Notes: generated by a model not told the origin, from the letters alone. Numbered from the stretch's first letter, positions 32,791-41,159 are shown. The stretch: 64,000 nucleotides of DNA from Cohnella luojiensis (GCF_004564235.1 NZ_SOMN01000022.1:1-64000); one strand, 5' to 3'. Translations and numbers: made by a program.

Positions 32791-34130
32791 GTATCATCGC
32801 TGTTAGGTCTCCCAACGAGAATAATCACCTGATGCGACGACGGTAACCACTGAAGTCTTCTAATGTCCAAATAATCGTTCGTCAGCAACTTTGGATTAGA
32901 ACCATCGGCTAAGCTTAAGATAACTTTGCTCCCTTGAACCTTGTCGTAGATGCTTGACCCCATTGTTCCGATCGAGTACGCAAGATATTTGCCATCCGGC
33001 GAGAACGCGAAGGAATGCAATCCGTACCAGCCGCCGTCCTCGCCGGCGCCGTAGAAGGGTTCGTAACTTTCCTTTGATTTTCCGAAATCCGGATTCTTCC
33101 GGGAATATTCATCCCATCCGTCCCCCCAAGGCTGCTCTATTAACGCGTTTCCATCCTCATCGTAGATGACGAATTGACCTTCGGTGGAAACCAATAATTG
33201 TTTCAGTATCGGATTATAAGCATGGTTCGAATAATTCGAAATGTCATCCATGTAGATTTGCTTCTCCTGATTGGTATACAGATTTACGACCTTTAATCCG
33301 ATGACATCGTCGAATCCGTTATCGGCCAGAATCGTTTTACCTGGAGTCAGCCACCGAATCCCGCCCCAAAAACCCTCTTCGAACGACAGTTTTTTAGTTT
33401 TTCGCGATTCAACGTCGAATATAGCCAATGTCGTCGCTTCTCCGGCGCCATCTCCTAATTGAACCCCTGTTGAGGCTAGATACACGAACTGACTACCATC
33501 CGGAAACCATAACGGTTGCCGATCCTGATTCCCCTGGGTCCACCTTTCTTGTTTTCCTGTCTTCTGTTCCACGCCCCAAATCCCTTGATCCGCTTTAACG
33601 ATTGCCGACCAAGTCTTATCAGGGCTTAACTGTTCATAAGGATCCGTTTCTCTTATGGATTGCCTAGAAATCGCATAACCATTGCTAGTCCCATCGAGAT
33701 AAGTACTAAACCGAACCGTTCCTCCATCTTCACCCTCAACCTTAACGTACCGAAAGGAATTCACATCTATTTGTTCGTTACCTTCCCAGAGGACGGCGGA
33801 TTTATCTTCTTCGCTTTCGTATGTCCACAATTGGTTTTGCCGGCTTACTGGATCGATTGCAATGTACAAAAATTCCGTATCTGTTAATGCCATTAAATAA
33901 TCAGGCGAGACTCCAGTTGGACTAAGCTTTACGAAATGGTCAAAATTTCGGCTCAAAACTTCCACAAAATCTTGAACGGATACGGATGCGGATGCAGATG
34001 GCTGCAGTTCTTTTACAGAATCGGATGACAACGGCGATGGCGACATTGATGCTTGCTGCGGTGTATTCTGACAAGCTATTAAACTAAGTGATAATACCCC
34101 GATTACTCCGAAAGATTTGACTAAACCCAA
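32763..34130 (-). CDS. Beta-propeller lipoprotein (TolB-like)
   Basis: 455 residues. A lipoprotein signal peptide with lipobox LIAC (Cys at about 20) is followed by a Ser/Pro-rich linker to about residue 55. Repeated four-strand blades follow: RQPLWFPDGSQFVYLAS, GGIRWLTPGKTILADNG and HSFAFSPDGKYLAYSIG are WD40/TolB-type blade ends. It should be an outer-face lipoprotein of unknown ligand. The start is TTG 34130 after a GGGGGG stretch. The gene ends inside the convergent serine hydrolase gene, with a 28-nt tail overlap, so no terminator separates them. Confidence 0.8.
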   Translation of the reverse strand: MGLVKSFGVIGVLSLSLIACQNTPQQASMSPSPLSSDSVKELQPSASASVSVQDFVEVLSRNFDHFVKLSPTGVSPDYLMALTDTEFLYIAIDPVSRQNQLWTYESEEDKSAVLWEGNEQIDVNSFRYVKVEGEDGGTVRFSTYLDGTSNGYAISRQSIRETDPYEQLSPDKTWSAIVKADQGIWGVEQKTGKQERWTQGNQDRQPLWFPDGSQFVYLASTGVQLGDGAGEATTLAIFDVESRKTKKLSFEEGFWGGIRWLTPGKTILADNGFDDVIGLKVVNLYTNQEKQIYMDDISNYSNHAYNPILKQLLVSTEGQFVIYDEDGNALIEQPWGDGWDEYSRKNPDFGKSKESYEPFYGAGEDGGWYGLHSFAFSPDGKYLAYSIGTMGSSIYDKVQGSKVILSLADGSNPKLLTNDYLDIRRLQWLPSSHQVIILVGRPNSDDTYLAWINLE

Positions 34131-34151
34131 TGTTCTCAGCCCCCCAACGGC

Positions 34152-34183
34152 AAACCCCCTCGGAATCTTTCTCCAAGGGGGTT
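34152..34183 (-). terminator. Terminator of the oxidoreductase operon
   Basis: Stem AACCCCCTTGG/CCGAGGGGGTT on the minus strand with TTTG following, 15 nt after the stop of the 103-residue gene. Confidence 0.75.
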
Positions 34184-34198
34184 GGATAATTCATGCTT

Positions 34199-34510
34199 TT
34201 AAACCTTCCTTGCGGTCATCACGCCGTCACGATAAGCCACTACCCTTGACGGATCGTTGCGAAGCTTCACGTTCGCCATTTTCGCTTCGTGCTCGGTCAA
34301 CTCCAGAGGTAACCAGTCTTCAAGCTGCCCAGCAGGATCTGCACGCTCGATGCCCGCTCCCGCCAAGGCTTCGGCCATTTGCGCCGAGCTTGGCGGTTCA
34401 TCCCATAGTAACAACCCGTAATAAGCCAGTTTATATCCATTGCGCTGAACGCAGGCAAGCAAAGTGCCCGTAGGCGAATGTCTCATCATGTAAGGCATGG
34501 GAACGGGCAC
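34199..34510 (-). CDS. Small unknown protein downstream of the oxidoreductase
   Basis: About 99-103 residues, no cysteine cluster, membrane span or signal. It has a GYKLAYYGLLLWDEPPSS block and a C-terminal VKLRNDPSRVVAYRDGVMTARK block. It follows the fused ferredoxin oxidoreductase gene by only six nt and precedes the operon terminator, so it is coexpressed with that enzyme. The start could be GTG 34510 or ATG 34498; the GAAAGGG upstream suits the latter less tightly. Unrecognised; an accessory or assembly role would be guesswork. Confidence 0.55.
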   Translation of the reverse strand: MPVPMPYMMRHSPTGTLLACVQRNGYKLAYYGLLLWDEPPSSAQMAEALAGAGIERADPAGQLEDWLPLELTEHEAKMANVKLRNDPSRVVAYRDGVMTARKV

Positions 34511-34516
34511 CCTTTC

Positions 34517-36826
34517 TCATAAATAAGGATTCTCGTGCTTCGCCTTCAGCATATTCCAGCGACGCTCGATCTCGTGCTCGAACTCTCTTAGCGTCTCGGC
34601 GTACTCCGGTTTGGACAAATGCTTCGTCTTGCCCATCATCTTCAGCCAATCTCCGACCGGGACCCTTTTCCCCTTCTCCTCGGGGTTATAGGTAATCGTC
34701 GTAACGCCTCTCTCTACTTCATAGAGCGGGAAGAAGCAGGTATTCACCGCGTAATCGATGATATCGGCGCCGTCTTTGTCCTCCGATAGCCAGTTCAGAG
34801 GACAAGTGATGAGGATCTTGCCATACACCATTCCCACGTTCTGGGCGTACCACTGGGCCTTGGCGCCTTTGCGCACCAAATCCTGAGGACTTGCTTCGCT
34901 GCCGGTGAATACGTAAGGTATGTTCGTAGCTGCCATGATCTGCGCGGTATCCTTGTGGTGAAAAACCTTGCCACCTTGATGCTTGCCTACGTTAGATGTC
35001 GAAGTCCGATGACCCATCGGGGTTGAGTAAGAGAGCTGCGCTCCCGTATTCATGTACCCTTCGTTATCGTATTCGAGAATAATCATCCGATGGTTACGTA
35101 AAGCGGCTCCGATGGCAGGCCCCATTCCGATGTCCATTCCTCCGTCGCCCGTAATCATGACGAACGTGAAATCGTCCTTCAAGCCGTATTCGTCCAGTTC
35201 TCCCCGGCGCTTGCGCTCGTGGAACATCTCGACGACGCCCGACATCGTTGCGGCGCCATTCTGGAAAAGATTATGGATGTAAGTCGCCTTATGAGCGGAA
35301 TACGGATATCCGGTCGTGACGACCATCGCGCACCCCGTGTGGAACAAAGCAACGATATCGCCTTCGATCCCCTTGAAGAATAGCTCCAAACCGGAGAAAA
35401 TCCCGCATCCGGGACAGGCTCCATGTCCAGGAGCAATCCGTTTGGGCTTCTTCGTCAAGGAACGAAGCGGCGGAACGCGCACGTTGATCTTGCCCGTAGC
35501 TTCATCTGGAGTAACGGTAATGAGACCGGTTTTCAAATCCTCGTATTTCATCGGCTCGAGCACTCTCTTAGGCGCTTTGGACGGATCGCCGGCCGTAATC
35601 CCGTGATAGTCGAATGGCTTCTCTACGAAGCCCTTGTTCATCGCGTCGATCGCGAACTCGAACATTTTCAATCCGTCCTCGGCGTAGAAGTCTTTGCCTC
35701 CTAAGCCATAGATCCGGCTGACGACCAACGTCGTGGAATTGCCGTATTGCTGCAAAGCCGCGCGAACCTCCATGACCATGTTGCCGCCGTGGCCGCCATA
35801 GGAGTCGGAGCGGTCTCCGACCGTCACCGCTTTGACGTTCTTAAGCGCTTCGGTGATCGCTTTGGCCGGAAAGGGACGGATTATGTTCGGAGAAATCGCT
35901 CCTGCTTTGATCCCTTGGGAGCGAAGTTGATCGACAACGTCCTTGATGATCTCCGCCGATGAATTGAGCAGGAAAACGGCGACGTCGGCATCCTCCATCC
36001 GATAGAGCTCGAGAATTGGATATTCTCTTCCGGTTAGCTCCGCGTACTCCTTCTGAATCCGGTCGAACACGGCTTCCGCGCGATACATAGCCAAGCTCTG
36101 CTGGTAGCAGTTGTTAATATAATCGGGTTCGTTCATATAAGGTCCGACGGTAATCGGGTTGTTGCGGTCTAACACATGCTTGAACCCTTCCGGCGGACGT
36201 TCGCCGACGAACTTCTGAACGTCTTCCTTATGCGTGAAGGTCATGACCCGGCGCTTCTGATGGCTTGTAAAATAACCGTCCGAAGCAACGAGCACCGGCA
36301 ATCGGACTTCCGGGTCTTCCGCAAGCTTCAGAGCGATAATATTCATATCGTATACGGCTTGGGGATCGCGGCAAAGCACGATCGGCCAGCCCGTATTCAA
36401 TGCGAAGTACAAATCCGAGTGATCCCCGTGAATGTCGAGAGGGCCCGATACGGAGCGGCACACGAGATTCATGACCATCGGGAAACGAGTTCCCGACTGG
36501 ACGGGCATCTGCTCCAACATGTACAAGTAACCGTTTGCAGAAGTCGCATTAAATACGCGACCGCCTGCCGTCGATGCCCCGTAACAGACTCCCGCCGAGC
36601 CATGTTCTCCATCTGCCGGAATCAATACGATATCGTGCTGTCCGTTCGCTTTCATCAAATCGAGAAACTGCGCCACTTCCGTCGATGGCGAAATCGGGAA
36701 ATACCCCATTACGTGATAGTTGATCTGGTGTGCGGCGTATGCTGCCATCTCGTTGCCTGATTCATAGACGATTCGTTGCTCTACGGTACCTTGCCGGCCC
36801 ATTTCCTTGCGAATGTCAACGGACAT
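34517..36826 (-). CDS. 2-oxoacid:ferredoxin oxidoreductase, fused alpha and beta subunits
   Basis: 769 residues. The N-terminal 430 match the alpha (pyrimidine-binding and transketolase-C-like) subunit: YFPISPSTEVAQFLDLM, GVCYGASTAGGRVFNATSANG, and VGDRSDSYGGHGGNMVMEVR. From about 490 the beta, thiamine-diphosphate subunit follows: APGHGACPGCGIFSGLEL, VALFHTGCAMVVTTGYPYS, and the TPP motif ITGDGGMDIGMG ... EYDNEGYMNTG. It oxidatively decarboxylates a 2-oxoacid, transferring electrons to ferredoxin. The cofactor lies between the two fused parts. ATG 36826 has AGGTGGAG upstream; the earlier GTG sits inside that site. The substrate (pyruvate or another 2-oxoacid) cannot be set from sequence alone. 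Confidence 0.88.
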   Translation of the reverse strand: MSVDIRKEMGRQGTVEQRIVYESGNEMAAYAAHQINYHVMGYFPISPSTEVAQFLDLMKANGQHDIVLIPADGEHGSAGVCYGASTAGGRVFNATSANGYLYMLEQMPVQSGTRFPMVMNLVCRSVSGPLDIHGDHSDLYFALNTGWPIVLCRDPQAVYDMNIIALKLAEDPEVRLPVLVASDGYFTSHQKRRVMTFTHKEDVQKFVGERPPEGFKHVLDRNNPITVGPYMNEPDYINNCYQQSLAMYRAEAVFDRIQKEYAELTGREYPILELYRMEDADVAVFLLNSSAEIIKDVVDQLRSQGIKAGAISPNIIRPFPAKAITEALKNVKAVTVGDRSDSYGGHGGNMVMEVRAALQQYGNSTTLVVSRIYGLGGKDFYAEDGLKMFEFAIDAMNKGFVEKPFDYHGITAGDPSKAPKRVLEPMKYEDLKTGLITVTPDEATGKINVRVPPLRSLTKKPKRIAPGHGACPGCGIFSGLELFFKGIEGDIVALFHTGCAMVVTTGYPYSAHKATYIHNLFQNGAATMSGVVEMFHERKRRGELDEYGLKDDFTFVMITGDGGMDIGMGPAIGAALRNHRMIILEYDNEGYMNTGAQLSYSTPMGHRTSTSNVGKHQGGKVFHHKDTAQIMAATNIPYVFTGSEASPQDLVRKGAKAQWYAQNVGMVYGKILITCPLNWLSEDKDGADIIDYAVNTCFFPLYEVERGVTTITYNPEEKGKRVPVGDWLKMMGKTKHLSKPEYAETLREFEHEIERRWNMLKAKHENPYL

Positions 36827-36881
36827 GTCAGACTCCACCTTTCCTATCGGTTTCTCGTTGAACGTGCGCTAGACGTTCTCT

Positions 36882-37889
36882 CTATCCAATCGCCAGCTGA
36901 AATTTATGCGGTATGCGATGTCCATCGGCATATCCGTCGACCTCAAGCTCCGAGGAGAGCGCATCGGTCGGACAAGCTTGGACGCATTTGAGACAGCCTT
37001 TGCAGTATTGATAATCGATGCCTTGCAGGAACATTTGCGGTCGACCCTTCTTATCCGCCTGTTCCTCCCATACGAAGCAGAAATCGGGGCACACATTGTC
37101 GCACGCGGCGCAGTGAATGCATTTGTCGTCGGCGAAATGCGGCATCATGCCTGCGCGGGAGATGCTTAAATCCTTCAGAATGCTATTCCCCGGATTGATG
37201 ACCAGACCGCCGATCGGCTGAGTTTCATACCCGAGCACCGGCGTATCCATGCGAACGAAATCCGGCATAACGTCTCCCTCAGCGAGCGAATACGTCTGAA
37301 ACTTCACTTCGTCGAAGCCGCGCTGGAACGTGTTTAATGCCGGCTGGACTGCCGCAGGGTATTTTTTCTCCAGCGATTTGCGAATGACGCCTTTCATGAA
37401 CTCCGCGTCCAAGAATCCGCATAAACGGAATAGCCCGCCCAACATGGCCATATTTACGCGATTGTTCTCATCTATGGAGATCCCTGTCGCATCTACTACG
37501 GCAATGATGCCGCCTTTTAGCTTAAGCTGGTCTTTGAGTTGTTCAGGCGTTTTCTTGGAGTTGACCAGCACGATGCTGTCTTCATACATCCCGGAAATGA
37601 CGTTGATCGTCTTCGACAGGTTTTCATGGAAAATGCCGATCACGTGCGGTCTTTCCACTGGCGACGTATCCCGGATCCGCGTATCGATATCGCAGAAGCG
37701 AATGTGCGCCTTCACCGGCGATCCCTTCTTCTCCGAACCGTACGAGCTGAAGCTTACGCCGTTAAGCCCGACGCCCATAACTCCTGCTTCCGCCAACATT
37801 TTACCTGCCAGATTGGCGCCTAACCCTCCGATGGACTCCAGACGAATTTCAAAAAATCCGAGCTCGTTAACCTTAGGCAGCATAACCAT
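36882..37889 (-). CDS. 2-oxoacid:ferredoxin oxidoreductase, fused gamma and ferredoxin (delta) subunits
   Basis: About 335 residues. The N-terminal 190 form the gamma subunit with ESIGGLGANLAGKMLAEAGV and SYGSEKKGSPVKAHIRF, and the VNSKKTP loop. The C-terminal part is a two-cluster ferredoxin, CIHCAACDNVCPDFC and CKGCLKCVQACP. With the next gene (alpha-beta fusion) this completes a full four-subunit enzyme on two polypeptides. It lies 55 nt upstream of that gene in the same operon. ATG 37889 has AAAGGGG about 13 nt upstream; the longer frame (to 37952) lacks a ribosome site. Confidence 0.87.
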   Translation of the reverse strand: MVMLPKVNELGFFEIRLESIGGLGANLAGKMLAEAGVMGVGLNGVSFSSYGSEKKGSPVKAHIRFCDIDTRIRDTSPVERPHVIGIFHENLSKTINVISGMYEDSIVLVNSKKTPEQLKDQLKLKGGIIAVVDATGISIDENNRVNMAMLGGLFRLCGFLDAEFMKGVIRKSLEKKYPAAVQPALNTFQRGFDEVKFQTYSLAEGDVMPDFVRMDTPVLGYETQPIGGLVINPGNSILKDLSISRAGMMPHFADDKCIHCAACDNVCPDFCFVWEEQADKKGRPQMFLQGIDYQYCKGCLKCVQACPTDALSSELEVDGYADGHRIPHKFQLAIG

Positions 37890-38026
37890 GTCGTTCTGCA
37901 ATCCCCTTTCGCGCATAATTGGAGGATAATTCAGAAAATTGGCAATATACAAACATTAATTATTTCGCGATAAAAGGATGAAATCCTGCCTGCGTTGTTA
38001 ATAATCGGCAAGAGTTGCCGTTATTT

Positions 38027-38950
38027 TCAAGCCGACAAGCTCAACTGCAGCCTCTGCAACTCCTTCCATCCGATTAAACGAATCTTTTCCTCGGCTAGAA
38101 TCGCCCTTATTTGTTCATCTTGCCAGAATGCGACTTCCATGCCCCTCTTATCGGGATGGCCGTGGAACGATCGAAGCTCATCCGTCGACCGGGAAGGATG
38201 GGAAATCCACTCCGTCACGCCAGGCAACAAATTCCGAATCAAACTCACGCCTTCCGCCTTCACCGATTCGTACGTCTCTCCCGATTTCAGCCTATATTCA
38301 GGTCCTAGCACGTAATCGGGAAGCACGATGCCGCGATCGTCAGCCTGGCGAACCCTAATCTTGGCGCGTTCGTTCAGCTCCGATGGAACAATCCTGCCTC
38401 CAACCGGCATTAATCGACGCGGCAACCGAAAAGGGAGTCCGTACCGCGCGCAGATGTCAAAAACGATCGGAAGAAAATCCTTGCCCGAATGGAACCCGTA
38501 CAAGCTCCCCATATGGTTGTCGGCGTGAGAGAGAGAAAGTCCGGACTGAATCGCGGCTTCCGTCTGGGCGATCAGCTCGAATCGCACCTCTTCCGGATCC
38601 GCCCTCATCTCGAACTCTTCGATCGTCTCGGGAAACCAGCCGTCTCGATCGCTAAAGGACAATGTTGAATGGCTTCGACACAATGAACCCCATCTATATT
38701 TGGGCCACTCGCTCGTTAACGCCCAATGAACGCCGACATCCGCATCTGGGTTCGTTTCTTTGATGAGCGTAACCGCATCGGCCGACCAGGAGCAGTTCAT
38801 CATAATCGTGGTCGAGCAAATCGCCTTGTCCGATAGCAAATCGGAGATCGTCTCGTTCACGCTTCCGCATAACCCGAAATCATCCGCATTCACGATCAAC
38901 AACCGTTCCTCTTTTCCGTAACCCAAACGCTGCGCCGTGTTCAACTCCAT
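38027..38950 (-). CDS. ChbG/YdjC-family carbohydrate deacetylase
   Basis: About 307 residues of the YdjC/ChbG/HpnK deacetylase fold. The catalytic NADDFGLCGSVNETI opens the domain; DVGVHWALTSEW holds the metal histidine, LSHADNHMGSLYGFHS the HxxxH type metal motif, and ISHPSRSTDEL the late histidine. Such enzymes remove acetyl groups from chito-oligosaccharides or related sugars. The start is ATG 38950 or TTG 38944 (GGGAGG is two or eight nt upstream respectively); the longer frame overlaps the MOSC-gene terminator. It is transcribed alone. Confidence 0.87.
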   Translation of the reverse strand: MELNTAQRLGYGKEERLLIVNADDFGLCGSVNETISDLLSDKAICSTTIMMNCSWSADAVTLIKETNPDADVGVHWALTSEWPKYRWGSLCRSHSTLSFSDRDGWFPETIEEFEMRADPEEVRFELIAQTEAAIQSGLSLSHADNHMGSLYGFHSGKDFLPIVFDICARYGLPFRLPRRLMPVGGRIVPSELNERAKIRVRQADDRGIVLPDYVLGPEYRLKSGETYESVKAEGVSLIRNLLPGVTEWISHPSRSTDELRSFHGHPDKRGMEVAFWQDEQIRAILAEEKIRLIGWKELQRLQLSLSA

Positions 38951-39035
38951 CGCCTCCCTTTTCCAATATATGAGCATTCGGAGATGATTTGCCCTTTGTT
39001 CACCTATTTGAAAGGAATGTTTCCTGCGTGAAGGC

Positions 39036-39065
39036 AAAAAAGCCCAGACGGATTTCCGCCTGAGC
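39036..39065 (-). terminator. Terminator of the MOSC gene
   Basis: Stem GCTCAGGCGG/TCCGTCTGGGC followed by TTTTTT on the minus strand, 13 nt after the stop codon. Confidence 0.8.
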
Positions 39066-39078
39066 CCTCGCAAGATGT

Positions 39079-39741
39079 CTATAGCCTATCCAGCCGCTTC
39101 GTCAACGTGTTTACCCAACTCGCAGACAGCTCCTTCACCGCCAGAAGGCGGCGAATTCCTTCCGCGTCTTCTTTATCTTTATGCATGAGGCGGTTAGCTT
39201 CTTCGACCGTGATGCGGGCTGGGTGCGTCTGCATTAACCTCAATTCGTCCCCATTCGCTGCCACGCCGTTCTCGAGCACTCGTAAATAGAAGCCGGTCGC
39301 GCCGCTTTCCGTGACGAGCAGCGGAAGTTCGTCCAATCCCCACCTCATGGCCAACTTCCAGCATGGCTGGCGAGGCTGGCTGACCTGCACCGCCGCTGTA
39401 CCGACTTGATAAACATCGCCGATATGAATGTCTCGTTCGCTCATCCCTCTTACGGTAAAATTTTCTCCGAAGGTGCCATGAGGAAGCTTGCGGCCAAGTA
39501 CATTTTCCCAATGGGGATAATGATCTGCGCTATATACGCAAACGGACTTATCCTTACCGCCATGATTTACCAGATCCGCTTGCTCGTCTCCTGCAAGGCC
39601 AAGCTCGGCAAGCGCAACCGCATGGGTGATCGCACTCTTAACTATTCCCGATTTGGCTTCCTTACCCTTATATGTACTTGATTTAACATTGCCAATATTG
39701 ATGGATAGCAAAGAATAAGCAGTATTCTCCTCCAAACTCAT
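39079..39741 (-). CDS. MOSC-domain protein, YiiM-like
   Basis: 220 residues with the MOSC beta-barrel signature of YiiM-type proteins: LAGDEQADLVNHGGKDKSVCVYSADHYPHWE, GTFGENFTVRGMSERDIHIGD, and the molybdopterin-related QPRQPCWKLAMRWG with the conserved cysteine. A helical 3-alpha tail ends the protein. E. coli YiiM reduces N-hydroxylated compounds with a molybdenum cofactor. No molybdenum genes are nearby. Start ATG 39741 lies directly after GGAGG; TTG 39735 has better spacing. Confidence 0.88.
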   Translation of the reverse strand: MSLEENTAYSLLSINIGNVKSSTYKGKEAKSGIVKSAITHAVALAELGLAGDEQADLVNHGGKDKSVCVYSADHYPHWENVLGRKLPHGTFGENFTVRGMSERDIHIGDVYQVGTAAVQVSQPRQPCWKLAMRWGLDELPLLVTESGATGFYLRVLENGVAANGDELRLMQTHPARITVEEANRLMHKDKEDAEGIRRLLAVKELSASWVNTLTKRLDRL

Positions 39742-39772
39742 TCCTCCTTCGAATCCATAATCCTAAATTCCG

Positions 39773-39803
39773 TGAATAAGCGTTCACCGTTAACGCCACG
39801 ATA
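39773..39803 (+). promoter_or_regulatory. Candidate forespore (sigma-G/F-like) promoter
   Basis: TGAATA (39773-39778), 18 bp, then CACGATA (39797-39803), against the sigma-G consensus TGnATA / CATnnTA. It lies about 38 nt before the 45-residue gene. One mismatch in the -10 block. Confidence 0.4.
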
Positions 39804-39841
39804 AATCATGTACTCACACAGAGGATGAAAGGTGGAATCGT

Positions 39842-39979
39842 ATGCCTACTTCCAAACGCCGCAGGGAAAGCACATGGAAAAGCCGAAAGCAGAACCCTCA
39901 GCCTCATGGGAAAATCAGTTCATTGCACGAATTGGCGAACGAAGCTAGTCCGGAAGGAAAATCCGATCCATCAACGTAG
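39842..39979 (+). CDS. Small basic protein, 45 residues
   Basis: A small gene that is easily missed, in a different frame from the longer open frame around it. It has an ideal ribosome site (AAAGGTGG, six nt before ATG). The product begins MPTSKRRREST, is rich in Lys, Arg, Ser and Gln in the first half and acidic in the second (HELANEASPEGKSDPST). It has no hydrophobic segment. The sigma-G-like promoter upstream and the composition hint at a small spore protein, but no SASP family is recognised. A nested inverted repeat (about 39999-40051) lies between it and the convergent ABC gene. Confidence 0.6.
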   Translation: MPTSKRRRESTWKSRKQNPQPHGKISSLHELANEASPEGKSDPST

Positions 39980-40051
39980 CCTTTACTTGCCATGGAAGCC
40001 TGATGACTTCAACGTCGCATTCCTATGCGGCTTGCTGCTTCAGGCTTTCCC

Positions 40052-40780
40052 TTAGGTTATGCGGAGTTTCTCGGAAGCGGTCAATCTTCTTCCTTTGATA
40101 TTGATGACGATACGACCGTCCTGCATCCCCCAAATCTCATCGGCGAATTTCTCGGCTAGCTCGACTCGGTGCAAGGCAGCTACGATCGTCGTGCCCTTCT
40201 CGTGGCATAACTTCTTAAGCGTCCGCATCATCTCTTCCGCGGAATGCGGATCTAGTCCCGATACCGGCTCATCCGCAAGCACCAGTCTCGCGCCATGTAC
40301 CAATGAGCGTGCGATCGCAATCCGTTGGCGCTCGCCTCCGCTCATCTTCTCGACCGGTTGCTGCGCCCTCTCCATCAAGCCTACATGCTCTAGCATGTCC
40401 ATCGCGCCCATATGATCGTCGCTGCGGACCATACCCGTGATTCTCCGCCATAACGGCGTCTGTTCGGATGCGCCGATGAGAACATTCTTGAGCGCGGATT
40501 TTTTCTCATACAAGAGAGGTTTCTGTTCAAGGAAAGCAACCTCCCTGCGGAAACGCATTTTCGTTAGGAATCCCGCCTCCATCAGGTCCTTGCCATCCAC
40601 CCTATATTCACCTGACGTCCACACTTCCTTTAATGCCAAAGCCTTAAGAAGAGCGGATTTACCGCTGCCGCTGGAGCCGACAACGGCAATGAAAGTACCG
40701 GGTTCCAAGCGGGTATTCACGTGATCCAATATCGTCTTGCCATCGGGAATTTTGCGCGTCAATCCGGAAATTACGATCAT
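40052..40780 (-). CDS. ABC transporter ATP-binding protein, PhnC-like, orphan
   Basis: 242 residues: Walker A GSSGSGKS (about 36-43), Q-loop LEQKPLLYEK, signature MSGGERQRIAIARS (about 145), Walker B RLVLADEPVSGLDP, and switch histidine AALHRVELAE. The arrangement resembles PhnC-type phosphonate importers and LolD-like exporters. There is no permease or binding-protein gene beside it, so its partner must be encoded elsewhere or it is a soluble ATPase with another role. It is transcribed divergently from the SOS-type gene; the 136-nt gap between them holds that gene's promoter. Confidence 0.85.
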   Translation of the reverse strand: MIVISGLTRKIPDGKTILDHVNTRLEPGTFIAVVGSSGSGKSALLKALALKEVWTSGEYRVDGKDLMEAGFLTKMRFRREVAFLEQKPLLYEKKSALKNVLIGASEQTPLWRRITGMVRSDDHMGAMDMLEHVGLMERAQQPVEKMSGGERQRIAIARSLVHGARLVLADEPVSGLDPHSAEEMMRTLKKLCHEKGTTIVAALHRVELAEKFADEIWGMQDGRIVINIKGRRLTASEKLRIT

Positions 40781-40836
40781 AGCTGTCCTATCCCTTCAAT
40801 CCAATATGATTCTAGTGTACGGCATTATGTAATCTC

Positions 40837-40865
40837 TTGCCATACGAACAAACGTTTGCTATAAT
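40837..40865 (+). promoter_or_regulatory. Sigma-A promoter of the SOS-type gene
   Basis: TTGCCA (40837-40842), 17-bp spacer, TATAAT (40860-40865): one of the best sigma-A promoters in the window. The spacer holds a LexA box, and a second overlaps the expected start of transcription. Confidence 0.8.
40845..40858 (+). promoter_or_regulatory. LexA/DinR box 1
   Basis: CGAACAAACGTTTG fits the Bacillus LexA (DinR) consensus CGAACRNRYGTTYG at every position and lies between the -35 and -10 elements, so bound LexA would block polymerase. Confidence 0.75.
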
Positions 40866-40873
40866 CTGTAATA

Positions 40874-40887
40874 AGAACACATGTTCT
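40874..40887 (+). promoter_or_regulatory. LexA/DinR box 2
   Basis: AGAACACATGTTCT is a perfect 14-bp palindrome with the GAAC-N4-GTTC core, only the outermost base pair differing from the Bacillus LexA consensus. It starts nine bp after the -10 and is centred 29 bp from box 1. Confidence 0.72.
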
Positions 40888-40916
40888 ATATTATGTTTCT
40901 ATAGGTGGGATAATGG

Positions 40917-41147
40917 ATGGTGCATTGTGAACATCTCCGTTACCTGGAACCTCCTAGAGGATCCAGGCCGTCTCGAGACTTGACTTTCAAATTTTACACC
41001 GACGGAAAACTCGTCATCATTGATAACGACACAGGGAATACAATGAGCCCCCGCGAGTTAAGCGGGGGCAGCTACGACTTCTATGTCCGTCAACGCATTC
41101 GATTAATCAAACGAAACCTGGCCGAGAAGATCATGAAATATGCGTAA
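40917..41147 (+). CDS. SOS-controlled small protein of unknown function
   Basis: 76 residues. AGGTGG lies eight nt before ATG 40917. The protein is soluble, with a beta-rich middle (LTFKFYTDGKLVIIDNDTG) and a basic helical end (FYVRQRIRLIKRNLAEKIMKYA). There is no membrane helix and no LysM domain, so it is not YneA, the usual SOS division inhibitor of Bacillota. Two LexA boxes overlap its promoter, so it should be induced by DNA damage. Its role is unknown; a checkpoint, nucleoid or recombination function would fit the control but is not shown by the sequence. The 43-residue gene meets it tail to tail 12 nt further on. Confidence 0.72.
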   Translation: MVHCEHLRYLEPPRGSRPSRDLTFKFYTDGKLVIIDNDTGNTMSPRELSGGSYDFYVRQRIRLIKRNLAEKIMKYA

Positions 41148-41159
41148 TCGGCTCATACA

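Noticed and set aside
39825-40055. 76-codon plus-strand frame
   Set aside because: No suitable ribosome site; the true small gene (39842-39979) lies inside in another frame with a strong site.
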